Under the pieces are notes generated by a model. It was not told the origin of the DNA and did not search any database. It saw only the letters and a program-made list of their open reading frames with translations. A DNA stretch of 64,000 bases from Halanaerobium congolense (GTDB lineage Bacteria > Bacillota > Halanaerobiia > Halanaerobiales > Halanaerobiaceae), in assembly GCF_004366375.1 (NCBI RefSeq), contig NZ_SOEF01000001.1:1-64000 (forward strand). The letters run 5' to 3'. Every line of letters begins with the position of its first letter. Within the stretch, counting starts at the first letter, position 1. The translations under genes were made by a program, and so were the position numbers. Shown piece by piece: positions 8,328-16,664 of the stretch.

Positions 8328-9395
8328 CTACCGCAGGTTTTCATTAACATATTTAATATCATTACAGTGATGTAAAACTGATTCCCTTGATATTTTTCCC
8401 CGCTTATATAATTTTAGAAGAGAATTATCCATTGTAGTCATATTATAGCGACCTCCAGTTTGGATTGCCGAATAAATCTGATTAGTTTTCCCTTCACGAA
8501 TAATATTTCTGATAGCCGATGTCGCCATCATTATTTCAAAAGCTGCAGCTCTTCCACTCTGATCTCTAGTTGGAATTAACTGCTGAGCTATTACAGCACT
8601 GATGACTGAAGCAAGCTGTATTTTTATTTGATCCTGCTGAGCCGCTGGAAAAACATCTATTATTCGATCTATGGTTGCTGGAGCACTGTTGGTGTGCAGA
8701 GTAGCCAGTACTAAATGTCCCGTTTCTGCTGCTTCTAAAGCAATCTGAATTGTCTCTAAATCTCTCATTTCTCCTACTAAAATTACATCAGGATCCTGTC
8801 TAAGACAGGCTCTTAATCCTCTCTTAAAATTATTAGTATCACTGCCAATTTCTCGCTGATGAACAAGGCTTTTATTATGTTTATGAAGATATTCTATTGG
8901 ATCTTCTAATGTCATAATATGCAGCTGTCGATTATGATTTATTTCATTAATTATTGCTGCCTGGGTTGTAGATTTACCACTTCCAGTTGGACCAGTGCTT
9001 AAAACAAGCCCCATTCGCTGATAGGCAAGCCTTTTAAATACATCCGGAAGATTCATGCTGTCAATTGTAGGTACCTCATTGGGAATTATTCTTAAAGCAA
9101 TTCCTACACTACCTCTTTGATGATAAGCATTAACTCTAAATCTAGATGTACCAGGAATTCTATATGAAAAATCAATTTCTCCTTTTTCCTTAAATTCTTT
9201 GTACTGTTTATCACTCATCATTTCTTTAGCTAAATTTTCAGTATCTTCAACACTTAATTCTTTATTATACTTATCATAGGGTCTAAGCTTCCCATTTTTC
9301 CTAATATAAGGGGGAGAAAATACTGTTAAATGAAGATCAGAAATCTGATCTTCCTGAGATACTATTTTTAATAGCTCTTCAAATTCCAAAAACAT
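8328..9395 (-). CDS. pilT: Pilus retraction ATPase PilT
   Basis: Hexameric cytoplasmic ATPase that drives pilus retraction and twitching. Visible are Walker A GPTGSGKST, the Asp box region LEDPIEYLH, Walker B VILVGEMRD, the His box HTNSAPATIDR, and the PilT signature AIRNIIREGKTNQ with downstream GRYNMTTMDNSLLKLY. The length of ~355 residues fits PilT. Start choice is not certain: ATG 9395 is only 4 bases from GGAG, and a TTG at 9389 would be better spaced. It follows pilB by 17 bases and precedes pilC. Presence of a dedicated PilT argues for dynamic, retractable pili. Confidence 0.95.
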   Translation of the reverse strand: MFLEFEELLKIVSQEDQISDLHLTVFSPPYIRKNGKLRPYDKYNKELSVEDTENLAKEMMSDKQYKEFKEKGEIDFSYRIPGTSRFRVNAYHQRGSVGIALRIIPNEVPTIDSMNLPDVFKRLAYQRMGLVLSTGPTGSGKSTTQAAIINEINHNRQLHIMTLEDPIEYLHKHNKSLVHQREIGSDTNNFKRGLRACLRQDPDVILVGEMRDLETIQIALEAAETGHLVLATLHTNSAPATIDRIIDVFPAAQQDQIKIQLASVISAVIAQQLIPTRDQSGRAAAFEIMMATSAIRNIIREGKTNQIYSAIQTGGRYNMTTMDNSLLKLYKRGKISRESVLHHCNDIKYVNENLR

Positions 9396-9412
9396 CACTC
9401 TCCAATCTATTG

Positions 9413-11113
9413 TTAATATATAATTCTTTCAACCTCAGAAACATCTGTTTCTCCTGCTTTAATTTTGGTAATTCCATCTTCTTTTAAAGTTATCATTCCA
9501 TTGTTTTTTGCATATTCACTTATTTTTTCTTTAGAAATATTATCACTTATCATTTCTTTTACCCTATTATCTACCTCAAAAATTTCCTGAATTGCTAAAC
9601 GTCCATTATAGCCAGTATTATTACACTTTTCACAACCGACTGCAAAATATGCTTCTTCAATTTCAGGATCTCCCAGGTATTTTAAATCAAGCTTATCCAA
9701 TTTTCTTTTTTCTTTACAATGAGGACAGAGCCTTCTAACAAGCCTCTGAGCTACTACACCATTTAAAGAAGCAGCTACAAGATATGGTGCTAACCCAATA
9801 TCAACCAATCTAGTAATTGAACTAACGGCATCGTTTGTATGGAGAGTACTAAAAACGAGATGCCCAGTTAAAGCAGATCGGACAGCTATTTCTGCAGTTT
9901 CTTCATCTCGCATTTCTCCAATCATTATTATATCTGGATCCTGTCTTAAAATTGACCTAAGTGTTTTAGCAAAAGTTAATCCTGCCTTTACCTTAGCCTG
10001 AACCTGATTAATACCAGAAATTTGATATTCAACTGGATCTTCAATTGTAACGATATTTATTTTAGGGCTATTAAGTTCATTTAAAGCTGCAAAAAGAGTT
10101 GTTGACTTTCCACTCCCAGTTGGTCCAGTTAGTAATAGAACACCATTCGGTTTTTTGATTAAATTTCCAAATTTAACTCTATTATAATCTGATAAGCCTA
10201 AATTATCTAAATCTAGAAGGTTCGTATTTCTTGCTAAAAGACGAATAACTACCTTTTCCCCTTTAATTGTTGGTAAAGTAGAAACACGCATATCCAGATT
10301 TTCTCCTTTAAAAATCATCTTTATTCGGCCATCCTGGGGTACTCGATGTTCGGTAATATCTAGATTAGCAATAATCTTAATTCTGGAAACTAAAGCTCTA
10401 TGAGAAGATTTTGGTGCTGTCATTTCCTTTTTTAAAACACCATCAATTCTGAATCGAACTCTAATATTATTTTCTTCAGGCTCAATATGAATATCACTTG
10501 CACCTTTTTGATAAGCTTTAGAAATAACATAATTTGCCAATTTTATTATTGGTGCTTCATCAACCATTTCTCTGAGCTCTGCCTCTTCATATATCTCTTC
10601 ATTTTGGTTGTCAGATACATCTTCTACATCATCTAAATTAAAATCTTCGAAAATATTGGAAATGTCTATATCTTCACTACCATACAGCCTATTTATAGCT
10701 GAACGAATTTGATTAGGAGCACCATAAAGTGGTTCAATAGTTAAATTGCTTAACATTTCTAAATCATCTATAGCTACCAGATCTGTTGGATCTGCCATTA
10801 CAACCTTTAATTTGCTTTCTCCTTTTTTTTCAATAGGAACCGCTAAATATCTTCGTGCCATATTTTCAGGAATTAATTCTGATAGAGAAGGATCAAAAAA
10901 ATATTTATCCAAATCTGCGTGTGGAATTCCTCTTTGAAATTCCAAAACTTCTATTAAATCTTCTTCCCGAATATACCCTAATTCAACTAAAACTTCTCCA
11001 ATTTTTTTGTCAGTGTTCTTCATCTTTTCTAAAGCTAGATCTAACTGTTCTCTATTTATATATTCATGGTCTAATAAAAGTTCTCCTATTTTTTTGCGGT
11101 TTCCGAAAGCCAA
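9413..11113 (-). CDS. pilB: Pilus extension ATPase PilB
   Basis: GspE/PilB-type assembly ATPase. The first ~150 residues form an MshEN-like N-terminal domain (KKIGELLLDHEYI, then KKIGEVLVELGYI, two tandem half-repeats), a fold that binds c-di-GMP in MshE. Then come Walker A GPTGSGKST (about residues 331-339), IEDPVEY, Walker B IIMIGEMRD and a C-terminal four-cysteine zinc site (CPHC, CEKC). I start at TTG 11113 because GGGGTG lies 7 bases upstream; the longer TTG at 11128 has no ribosome site. About 566 residues, normal for PilB. It is the first gene after the riboswitch, so c-di-GMP may act both on its RNA and on the protein (second part inferred). Confidence 0.94.
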   Translation of the reverse strand: MAFGNRKKIGELLLDHEYINREQLDLALEKMKNTDKKIGEVLVELGYIREEDLIEVLEFQRGIPHADLDKYFFDPSLSELIPENMARRYLAVPIEKKGESKLKVVMADPTDLVAIDDLEMLSNLTIEPLYGAPNQIRSAINRLYGSEDIDISNIFEDFNLDDVEDVSDNQNEEIYEEAELREMVDEAPIIKLANYVISKAYQKGASDIHIEPEENNIRVRFRIDGVLKKEMTAPKSSHRALVSRIKIIANLDITEHRVPQDGRIKMIFKGENLDMRVSTLPTIKGEKVVIRLLARNTNLLDLDNLGLSDYNRVKFGNLIKKPNGVLLLTGPTGSGKSTTLFAALNELNSPKINIVTIEDPVEYQISGINQVQAKVKAGLTFAKTLRSILRQDPDIIMIGEMRDEETAEIAVRSALTGHLVFSTLHTNDAVSSITRLVDIGLAPYLVAASLNGVVAQRLVRRLCPHCKEKRKLDKLDLKYLGDPEIEEAYFAVGCEKCNNTGYNGRLAIQEIFEVDNRVKEMISDNISKEKISEYAKNNGMITLKEDGITKIKAGETDVSEVERIIY

Positions 11114-11259
11114 ATTATCACCCCACAATAAAATTTTTTATCGATTTTTGAAATAATTTGTAAATTATTTTGCTATTATAACAAAATTCGACAGAATATT
11201 AATTTTTCCTGCACTTTTCTAATTTAATTTTAATCTTTTTGATAATTTAAGTTTATAAA

Positions 11260-11301
11260 GCAAAAAATTGCCATTAGTATATTCACTTTGGCAATTTTTT
11301 A
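11260..11301 (-). terminator. Intrinsic terminator between riboswitch and pilB
   Basis: Read on the minus strand, AAAAATTGCCA pairs with TGGCAATTTTTT across a 14-16 base loop, followed by a T run. It starts right after the riboswitch aptamer and well before pilB, so it is the likely expression platform of the switch. Confidence 0.8.
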
Positions 11302-11302
11302 C

Positions 11303-11392
11303 ACCTGAGGCAAACATAACAATCATAGGAATCATCCCTTAGACTTATGTTTTTGCGTCACAGCCTTTAAACTGCTTTGCTTTTAGTATTTA
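11303..11392 (-). promoter_or_regulatory. Class I cyclic-di-GMP riboswitch (GEMM-I) for the pilus operon
   Basis: The minus strand reads AAAGCAAAGC, a small stem-loop, then GTGACGCAAAAAC, then GTCTAAGG ... CCTATGATTG and a closing TTTGCC. This matches the GEMM-I layout: GCAAA-C, P2 hairpin, GACGCAAA, CUAA, second hairpin, AUGGUAGC-like segment and closing GCC. An intrinsic terminator follows directly, then pilB. The order implies that c-di-GMP controls readthrough into the pilus operon. Whether the ligand turns it on or off cannot be read by eye. Confidence 0.82.
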
Positions 11393-11467
11393 ATTTATAA
11401 TTCCCTCACTTTAATTTAATTATAAAATATTTTTTTATAAAAATATATTACCCAAAAGAGTAATTTT

Positions 11468-12358
11468 TTAGGATTCAGCCTCTATTTTAGCTACTGCTGC
11501 CTCTGCTATCTGATACCATTTTTTCTTAGGTGGCATCTCCTGTGTCCAGAGTTTAAATGAAGCTTCTGCTTGATAAATCAAAGTCGGCAGTCCATTTCCA
11601 ATCTGAGCTCCTCTTTTTTCTGCTTCCTTTAAAATCTCAGTCTTTAGAGGATTATAAACTAAATCGATTACCAGCTGATCTTTGTGTAGGTACTCAGGAT
11701 TGATTACTAAATTATTTTTGATATTATTACTATACATCCCAACTGGAGTTGTATCAACTACCAGATCGGCTGCTTTTAGAGGGTCTGCATATTCCTGCTC
11801 TTCCAAACTGCAGAAATCAATATTTTGCTTAGGATTATCTTCTCTGAAAAGTCCTGCTAATTCTTCTGCATTCTCTACAGTCCGGTTAATTATCGTGATA
11901 TCAGCTAAATCAAGCTGGATTAAAGCTGCAATTACTGCTCTTGCTGCTCCACCGGCTCCAATCACAACTGCCCGCTTATCTTTAGCAGCAAAGCCTGATT
12001 CTTCTACCTGTCGCTGAAATCCAATCACATCAGTGTTATAGCCGGTCAAACGGCCTCTTCGATTTAAAACAGTATTGACAGCTCCTGAGGCTCTGGCTAA
12101 AGAAGAAAACCCATTTAAATAGGGGATTATACTTTCTTTATAGGGAATGGTCACATTCCAGCCGGAAAAACCCAGGGTTTTTAGTGAATTAATATACTCT
12201 TCTAAGTTCTTTTCTTTTGTTTCCAGCATTAAGTAAACAGCGTTGAGTCCTAAGTCTCTAAACCCATTATTATGCAGGGATGGCGAAATCGAATGGCTTA
12301 AAGTTTTACCTAATAAACCATATAACTTTGTTTCACTATCTGGTATAAAAATACTCAT
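11468..12358 (-). CDS. aroE: Shikimate dehydrogenase
   Basis: NADP-dependent reduction of 3-dehydroshikimate in chorismate biosynthesis. Hallmarks: GLLGKTLSHSISPSLHN at the N-terminus with the shikimate-binding Ser pair, NVTIPYKE with the catalytic Lys, NTDVIGF with its Asp, the dinucleotide loop VIGAGGAARAV, and the C-terminal GLPTLIYQAEASFKLW. At 296 residues it is normal for a stand-alone AroE. AGGAGG lies upstream of the ATG. It sits alone between a Crp-family gene and the pilus operon, separated from both by terminator-like hairpins, and has no other aro gene nearby. Confidence 0.95.
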   Translation of the reverse strand: MSIFIPDSETKLYGLLGKTLSHSISPSLHNNGFRDLGLNAVYLMLETKEKNLEEYINSLKTLGFSGWNVTIPYKESIIPYLNGFSSLARASGAVNTVLNRRGRLTGYNTDVIGFQRQVEESGFAAKDKRAVVIGAGGAARAVIAALIQLDLADITIINRTVENAEELAGLFREDNPKQNIDFCSLEEQEYADPLKAADLVVDTTPVGMYSNNIKNNLVINPEYLHKDQLVIDLVYNPLKTEILKEAEKRGAQIGNGLPTLIYQAEASFKLWTQEMPPKKKWYQIAEAAVAKIEAES

Positions 12359-12392
12359 CTTCTGCCTCCTAAAATCTTAAATTAAAAATGTT

Positions 12393-12433
12393 TAAAAAAT
12401 CAAAACACGCCAGAATGATATACTACCAGCGTG
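12393..12433 (-). terminator. Hairpin between crp-family gene and aroE
   Basis: ACACGC and GCGTGT pair across ~18 bases. On the minus strand the right arm is followed by TTTTGATTTTTT. It probably ends the Crp-family transcript. Confidence 0.55.
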
Positions 12434-12480
12434 TCTGTTATGTATTATTTCAGACCACAGGAATTATCTCCAACTGAAAG

Positions 12481-13173
12481 TTAAAAAATTGTCTGCAGTC
12501 TTTCTCCCAGTGATTCAAAGTCTTTAATAATAATTTTTCTTTTTTTAATTGTAATCATGCCGTCATCTATAAACTTATTAATCAACTTAGTAACTGTAAC
12601 TCTGGAAGAACCAATTAAATTAGCAATCTCCTGATGTGTTAAAACTAAATCGATAACTGTTCCCTCTTCAATTTCTCGGCCAAAATCTTCGGCCAATCGG
12701 GAGAGTAAACTGGCTAATCTTCCTGCAGCATCCTGAAACACTAATTCTCTAACCTGACTTGTTAAGAGGCGTGTCTTTTTGGATAAAGCCTCAATTATTT
12801 TAATTGCCAGAGAAGGTCTTTTAATAATCATTTTTTCCATTTCATTCCAGGGAATGATTAACAAACGGGCATCATCCATTGCCTCAGCGGTAAGAGGGTG
12901 AGGATCTTCATCAAATAAAGAAAGCTCACCAAAAATATCTCCCTCCTGCAGAATTGTCAGCACTTTTTCTTTACCTTCTGCAGAAAGCATAGAGAGTTTA
13001 ACCTTACCGTTTATTAATAAGTATAGTTTTTTTACACTGTCATTTTCAAAAAAGATGATCTCATCTTTTTCGTAAAGTTTAGCATAAGAATTTTGACATA
13101 ATAATTCTAATTCTTCTGGATCCAGGTTTTGAAATACGATTAAATCTTTTAAACACTGTTTTGTCTCTTTCAT
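12481..13173 (-). CDS. Crp/Fnr-family transcription regulator
   Basis: 230 residues: a cyclic-nucleotide-binding-type beta-roll (about 12-130, with GDIFGELSLFDEDPHPLTAEA as the phosphate-cassette-like turn), a dimer helix, and a C-terminal winged helix with LTHQEIANLIGSSRVTVTKLI, a canonical Crp recognition helix. The cassette has Glu-Leu in place but lacks the Arg-Thr/Ser pair that would firmly indicate cAMP binding. Only two scattered cysteines are present in the N-terminal region, so an FNR-type Fe-S cluster is unlikely. The ligand is unknown. It lies alone, upstream of aroE and downstream of fur, on the same strand. Confidence 0.88.
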   Translation of the reverse strand: MKETKQCLKDLIVFQNLDPEELELLCQNSYAKLYEKDEIIFFENDSVKKLYLLINGKVKLSMLSAEGKEKVLTILQEGDIFGELSLFDEDPHPLTAEAMDDARLLIIPWNEMEKMIIKRPSLAIKIIEALSKKTRLLTSQVRELVFQDAAGRLASLLSRLAEDFGREIEEGTVIDLVLTHQEIANLIGSSRVTVTKLINKFIDDGMITIKKRKIIIKDFESLGERLQTIF

Positions 13174-13253
13174 AACTCAACCTACCTCTCTTTACTTCTA
13201 TATTATCATATTCTTTATAGATGAATAAATTCCTCTTTTCTGAATAAATTTCT

Positions 13254-13682
13254 TTACTTGCAATCTCTACAATAACCGTAAAATCTTAATTTATGCTCTG
13301 TAACCTTAAAATCATACTTAGCTTCCAGCTCTGATTCTAAATAATCTATATCTTGATCGCTGAACTCTACCAGTTTACCACATTTTTTGCAGATCAGATG
13401 GTGATGGTGTGATTCTTCTGAGTATAATTCATAGATGCGAGAATCTTCATTAAAGTCGTGGACATTTATAATCTTCAAATTCTGCATTAGCTCCAGAGTT
13501 CTGTAAATAGTGGCCATTCCGATATCCTGATCTTTTTTCTTGACAGCAGCAAAAAGATCCTCAGCTGTAAAGTGCCAGTTTTTATTTCCCAGAATGGTTC
13601 CTAAAATAACTTCCCGCTGTTTTGTTAATTTATAATTATTTTCGGCTAATTTACGCTTAAACTTTTCTTTTAGATTCTCCAT
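13254..13682 (-). CDS. fur: Fur-family metal-responsive repressor
   Basis: 142 residues with an N-terminal winged helix (KLTKQREVIL, GMATIYRTLELM) and a C-terminal dimer domain with the HHHHLICKKCG metal/zinc segment and a closing YGYCRDC, giving two CxxC pairs for structural zinc. The position that is Asp in PerR (RFDF in B. subtilis) is Glu here (RIYELY), as in iron-type Fur, so Fur is favoured over PerR. Zur is not excluded. ATG 13682 is chosen since AGAGG lies 8 bases upstream; an upstream GTG overlaps it. Divergent from abrB. Confidence 0.88.
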   Translation of the reverse strand: MENLKEKFKRKLAENNYKLTKQREVILGTILGNKNWHFTAEDLFAAVKKKDQDIGMATIYRTLELMQNLKIINVHDFNEDSRIYELYSEESHHHHLICKKCGKLVEFSDQDIDYLESELEAKYDFKVTEHKLRFYGYCRDCK

Positions 13683-13804
13683 AATTAACACCTCTTTTAA
13701 ATGACTATTTACATTCTATCATAAATCTACGCAGATATTAATAAGTTTTTTTAATTTTTCCGCTTAAATATCCATATTTTACTTTAAAAAATAACATTTG
13801 GCTA

Positions 13805-13833
13805 TTGACTAAGGGTCTATTTAATTATATAAT
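13805..13833 (+). promoter_or_regulatory. Sigma-A promoter for abrB
   Basis: TTGACT at 13805-13810 and TATAAT at 13828-13833 with a 17-base spacer, about 50 bases before the abrB ATG. Confidence 0.85.
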
Positions 13834-13883
13834 GTAATAAATAGAAATATTTTGTCGAAATATGTTAAGAAAGGAGAATTAAC

Positions 13884-14138
13884 ATGAAATCTACTGGTAT
13901 CGTCCGTAAAATTGATGATTTGGGTAGAATGGTAATTCCAATTGAGCTCAGAAAAACTATGAATATCAATAAAAAAGATCCTATGGAAATTTTTGTTGAT
14001 GAAGAAAAAATTATTCTAAAAAAATATGAGCCTGCCTGCATATTCTGCGGTAGTGCAGATGACACTATAGAATATAAAGGTAGAACTATCTGTGGCGAAT
14101 GTATGGAAAATATGAAAGAACTGCAGGAAGAAAAATAA
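13884..14138 (+). CDS. abrB: AbrB/SpoVT-family transition-state regulator
   Basis: 84 residues. The first ~48 form the swapped-hairpin AbrB DNA-binding domain: STGIVRKIDDLGRMVIPIEL, then MEIFVDEEKIILKKY. The C-terminal part carries CIFCG and CGEC, two CxxC pairs as in clostridial AbrB-like proteins, likely a small zinc-stabilised dimer domain. These proteins repress post-exponential and sporulation genes. AAAGGAG lies 9 bases before the ATG and a near-consensus promoter lies at 13805-13833. It is one of the few plus-strand genes, flanked by divergent fur and convergent with the SleB-like gene. Confidence 0.92.
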   Translation: MKSTGIVRKIDDLGRMVIPIELRKTMNINKKDPMEIFVDEEKIILKKYEPACIFCGSADDTIEYKGRTICGECMENMKELQEEK

Positions 14139-14183
14139 ATTTTTACCTAGATAACAAAAATTGGATATCAATCTCTTAAAAAA

Positions 14184-14212
14184 TAGCACCCTATTAGGGT
14201 GCTATACTTTTA
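14184..14212. terminator. Bidirectional terminator between abrB and the SleB-like gene
   Basis: TAGCACCC-TATTA-GGGTGCTA forms a tight hairpin with A-rich flank on one side and a T-rich stretch on the other, placed between two convergent genes. Confidence 0.8.
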
Positions 14213-14266
14213 TTTATCTGTATTTTTTATTTTAAAATTCATCTTTTTTATAGTTTTTTTATAGTC

Positions 14267-14956
14267 TTATCTCAAAAATACATGTCCACCGATTCGGGTC
14301 ACAAAGTTTCGCTGAGATATCCAGGCTGTATTTGTAGCTATATCCGGATTATAGAAATAGATCGAACCCATTGTTGGATCATAACCCAATAAAGCCGCTC
14401 TTGCCGCCTGCAGTTCTTCTTCTCCTGGATAGTAGTTAGCCTGACCATCCATTAAACTGCTGAACTGTCCCTTCTGTAAGATAACATCTCTAATAGAATT
14501 GGGAAAGTGGTTACTCTTAATTCTATTTAAGATTACCGAACCAACTGCTACTTTACCTTTAAAGTCCTCACCTCTGGCTTCTCCGTGGATTATTCTGGCC
14601 AGCAAGATTATGTCATCTCTTGATATGTTATAATTTAAATCTGCCTGCAGTTCAGGCAATTTATCAAATGAACTCTGACCAAAAACTCCATCAACCTGAA
14701 GCTTATTGTCTCTCTGGAATTTTTTGACAGCTTCGACTGTGCCACCACCGTAAATACCATCTATACTTCCCTGATAATAATTTAACTGCTTTAATTTCTG
14801 CTGTAAAACTGCTACATCTATTCCTTCGTCGCCTCTGCTCAACGCTCTGCTGCCAAATTCAGCTAAATCCAGAGCTTCTGCTTCCTCGAGATTGACAAAA
14901 GACACCATTATGAGGAGTAACATTACCGAGATTAAAACTTTATTTCTGCTCAGCAT
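14267..14956 (-). CDS. SleB-like spore cortex/cell wall hydrolase
   Basis: A signal peptide (about residues 1-28, cleavage near AEALDL) is followed by a peptidoglycan-binding type 1 domain (about 38-95, LQQKLKQLNYYQGSIDGIYG) and a Hydrolase_2 domain (about 118-229) with the catalytic Glu in RIIHGEARGE. This is the SleB layout: an exported lytic transglycosylase that cuts muramic-lactam cortex at germination. CwlJ-like enzymes lack the export signal and binding domain. No ypeB follows, so a vegetative wall role is possible. It lies alone with a terminator on its 3' side. Confidence 0.85.
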   Translation of the reverse strand: MLSRNKVLISVMLLLIMVSFVNLEEAEALDLAEFGSRALSRGDEGIDVAVLQQKLKQLNYYQGSIDGIYGGGTVEAVKKFQRDNKLQVDGVFGQSSFDKLPELQADLNYNISRDDIILLARIIHGEARGEDFKGKVAVGSVILNRIKSNHFPNSIRDVILQKGQFSSLMDGQANYYPGEEELQAARAALLGYDPTMGSIYFYNPDIATNTAWISQRNFVTRIGGHVFLR

Positions 14957-15211
14957 GATATATTACCTCCCTGTTGTAAACTGATAGTAAAATGTATAAT
15001 ATAATCTTCCTCCTTTAATTTTCTTCTGACAAAACATCATTTCCTTATAAGCTTATTAATAATTATATGTGATTAGTAACTTAATAATAAACAATTAACT
15101 GCTGCTTGTCAAATGTTCTTATTTTACAATTTTACAGCCTTTATTTTTTAATTCTATGATGCCTGTCAAATCAGGCTTCAAGCGGATAAATTATATTGCA
15201 GTCAGCATTGA

Positions 15212-15433
15212 CTATTCTTCATAAATTAATTTAACCTTAAATTCCTGCCCTAAATCAGCCATTACCTCTTTTACTTCTTTTTTAGTACCTTTAGTGACAT
15301 CAATCCAAATTTGGCCGGGTTTATTATGGTCTACATTAACCTTACCTATTCCTTCATAGGCCTTAATTATCATGTCTATATAGTTAATTTCTGTGGGGTC
15401 AACCTCATATCTTAATTTTAGAGTATCTTTCAT
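15212..15433 (-). CDS. DUF4911-type small protein
   Basis: 73 residues, no membrane segment. It begins KDTLKLRYEVDPTEINYIDMIIKAYEGIG and contains a beta-alpha-beta pattern that looks like a DUF4911 member, a family often placed right after a U32 peptidase gene. It starts 1 base from the U32 stop, so it is probably translated with it. Function is not known; a helper role in tRNA uridine hydroxylation is a guess from position only. Confidence 0.7.
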   Translation of the reverse strand: MKDTLKLRYEVDPTEINYIDMIIKAYEGIGKVNVDHNKPGQIWIDVTKGTKKEVKEVMADLGQEFKVKLIYEE

Positions 15434-15434
15434 T

Positions 15435-16664
15435 CTAATTCTCCTTCTGGCGGCGAAGTAAGGAACCGATTGGAACTTCTTCAGTCAGCGGTATTTTGAT
15501 CAGCTGTTTTGGATGCGGAGCTGCTTCAATTTCTGCTCCCTCTTCATCTAAGAGATAATCAGCTCTGATAGTAAAGGTTTTCTGGCCAGGAACTATAAAT
15601 TCCAGTTCATCACCTTTAAAAATCTTATTTCTAACCTCAACCACTGCTTCTTGGGCTTCAGGATCATAAGCTTTTACTACTCCCATAAAATCGTAAGTTC
15701 TTAAATAGGAAGAGCTTTCATATCTCTGACCTTCTGAACCAGGTTTACCGTAATAAAAACCTTTGGTATAATCCCTGTGGCTGATCTTTCTGAGCTCGGC
15801 TAAAAGTTTAGGATCAGCCTGATAGTTTTCCGGATCAGCATAGTACTGATCAATTAGCTGCCTGTAGGTGTTAACAACTGCAGCTGCATAGTGGACACTT
15901 TTCATTCTGCCCTCTATTTTGAGGCTGCTTAAACCGATTTCTATTAGCTCAGGTATTTCTTCTGCCAGGTTTAAATCCCGGGAGTTCATAATAAAAGTTC
16001 CCTGATCGTTTTCCTCAATTGGATAATATTCTCCTGGCCGCTTTTCTTCTACCAGATGGTACTTCCAGCGGCAGGACTGGGCACAATCACCCTTGTTTGC
16101 ATCGCGACCGACAAAGTAGTTGCTCAAAAGACAGCGGCCGGAATAAGAAATACACATTGCTCCGTGGACAAAATATTCCAGTTCAACTTTGCCCTCTGTT
16201 TTAGCTGCAATCTCCTTAATTTCATCTCTATCCAGCTCACGAGCCAGAATAATTCTTTCCGCACCCTGCTCAGCCCAAAATAGAGCTGAAGCCCAGTTAA
16301 CATTATTAGCCTGGGTGCTGATGTGAATTTCCATCTCCGGCATTTCTTTTTTGACAAAGGCAAAAACACCGGGATCAGAAATAATTAAAGCATCTAAATT
16401 AAGTTCTCTAATTTCTTCTATATACTCTGGAAGTTGAGCCAGTTCCTTATTGTGGGGAATCATATTTAAGGTCATATACACCTTTTTATCACGCTGGTGA
16501 GCAAATTCTATTCCCTCTTTTAGTTCCTCAACACTAAAGTTATCTGCTCCGGCTCTTAAGCCAAAGTTTAAACCTCCACAATATACAGCATCTGCCCCAA
16601 ACAAAATGGAAGTTTTTAATTTTTCTAAACTTCCCGCCGGTGCCAGTAATTCTATTTTATTCAT
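15435..16664 (-). CDS. U32-family peptidase, likely tRNA uridine-34 hydroxylation factor
   Basis: The U32 signature HGAMCISYSGRCLLSNYFVG and the following CAQSCRW cysteines are clear, as is the N-terminal LLAPAGSLEKLK with AVYCGG. Family members TrhP/YrrO use prephenate-derived chemistry and an iron-sulfur site to make 5-hydroxyuridine at tRNA position 34; the old peptidase name reflects collagenase activity of some relatives. At 409 residues it matches YrrO-type proteins with a C-terminal beta-barrel. It overlaps the trmR-like gene by 8 bases, the same neighbourhood as B. subtilis yrrM-yrrN-yrrO, but only one U32 gene is present. Shikimate-pathway need (aroE nearby) is a coincidence I would not lean on. 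Confidence 0.85.
   Translation of the reverse strand: MNKIELLAPAGSLEKLKTSILFGADAVYCGGLNFGLRAGADNFSVEELKEGIEFAHQRDKKVYMTLNMIPHNKELAQLPEYIEEIRELNLDALIISDPGVFAFVKKEMPEMEIHISTQANNVNWASALFWAEQGAERIILARELDRDEIKEIAAKTEGKVELEYFVHGAMCISYSGRCLLSNYFVGRDANKGDCAQSCRWKYHLVEEKRPGEYYPIEENDQGTFIMNSRDLNLAEEIPELIEIGLSSLKIEGRMKSVHYAAAVVNTYRQLIDQYYADPENYQADPKLLAELRKISHRDYTKGFYYGKPGSEGQRYESSSYLRTYDFMGVVKAYDPEAQEAVVEVRNKIFKGDELEFIVPGQKTFTIRADYLLDEEGAEIEAAPHPKQLIKIPLTEEVPIGSLLRRQKEN

Noticed and set aside
13254-13682. PerR identity for the Fur-family gene
   Set aside because: The regulatory Asp position of PerR is Glu here, as in iron-type Fur.
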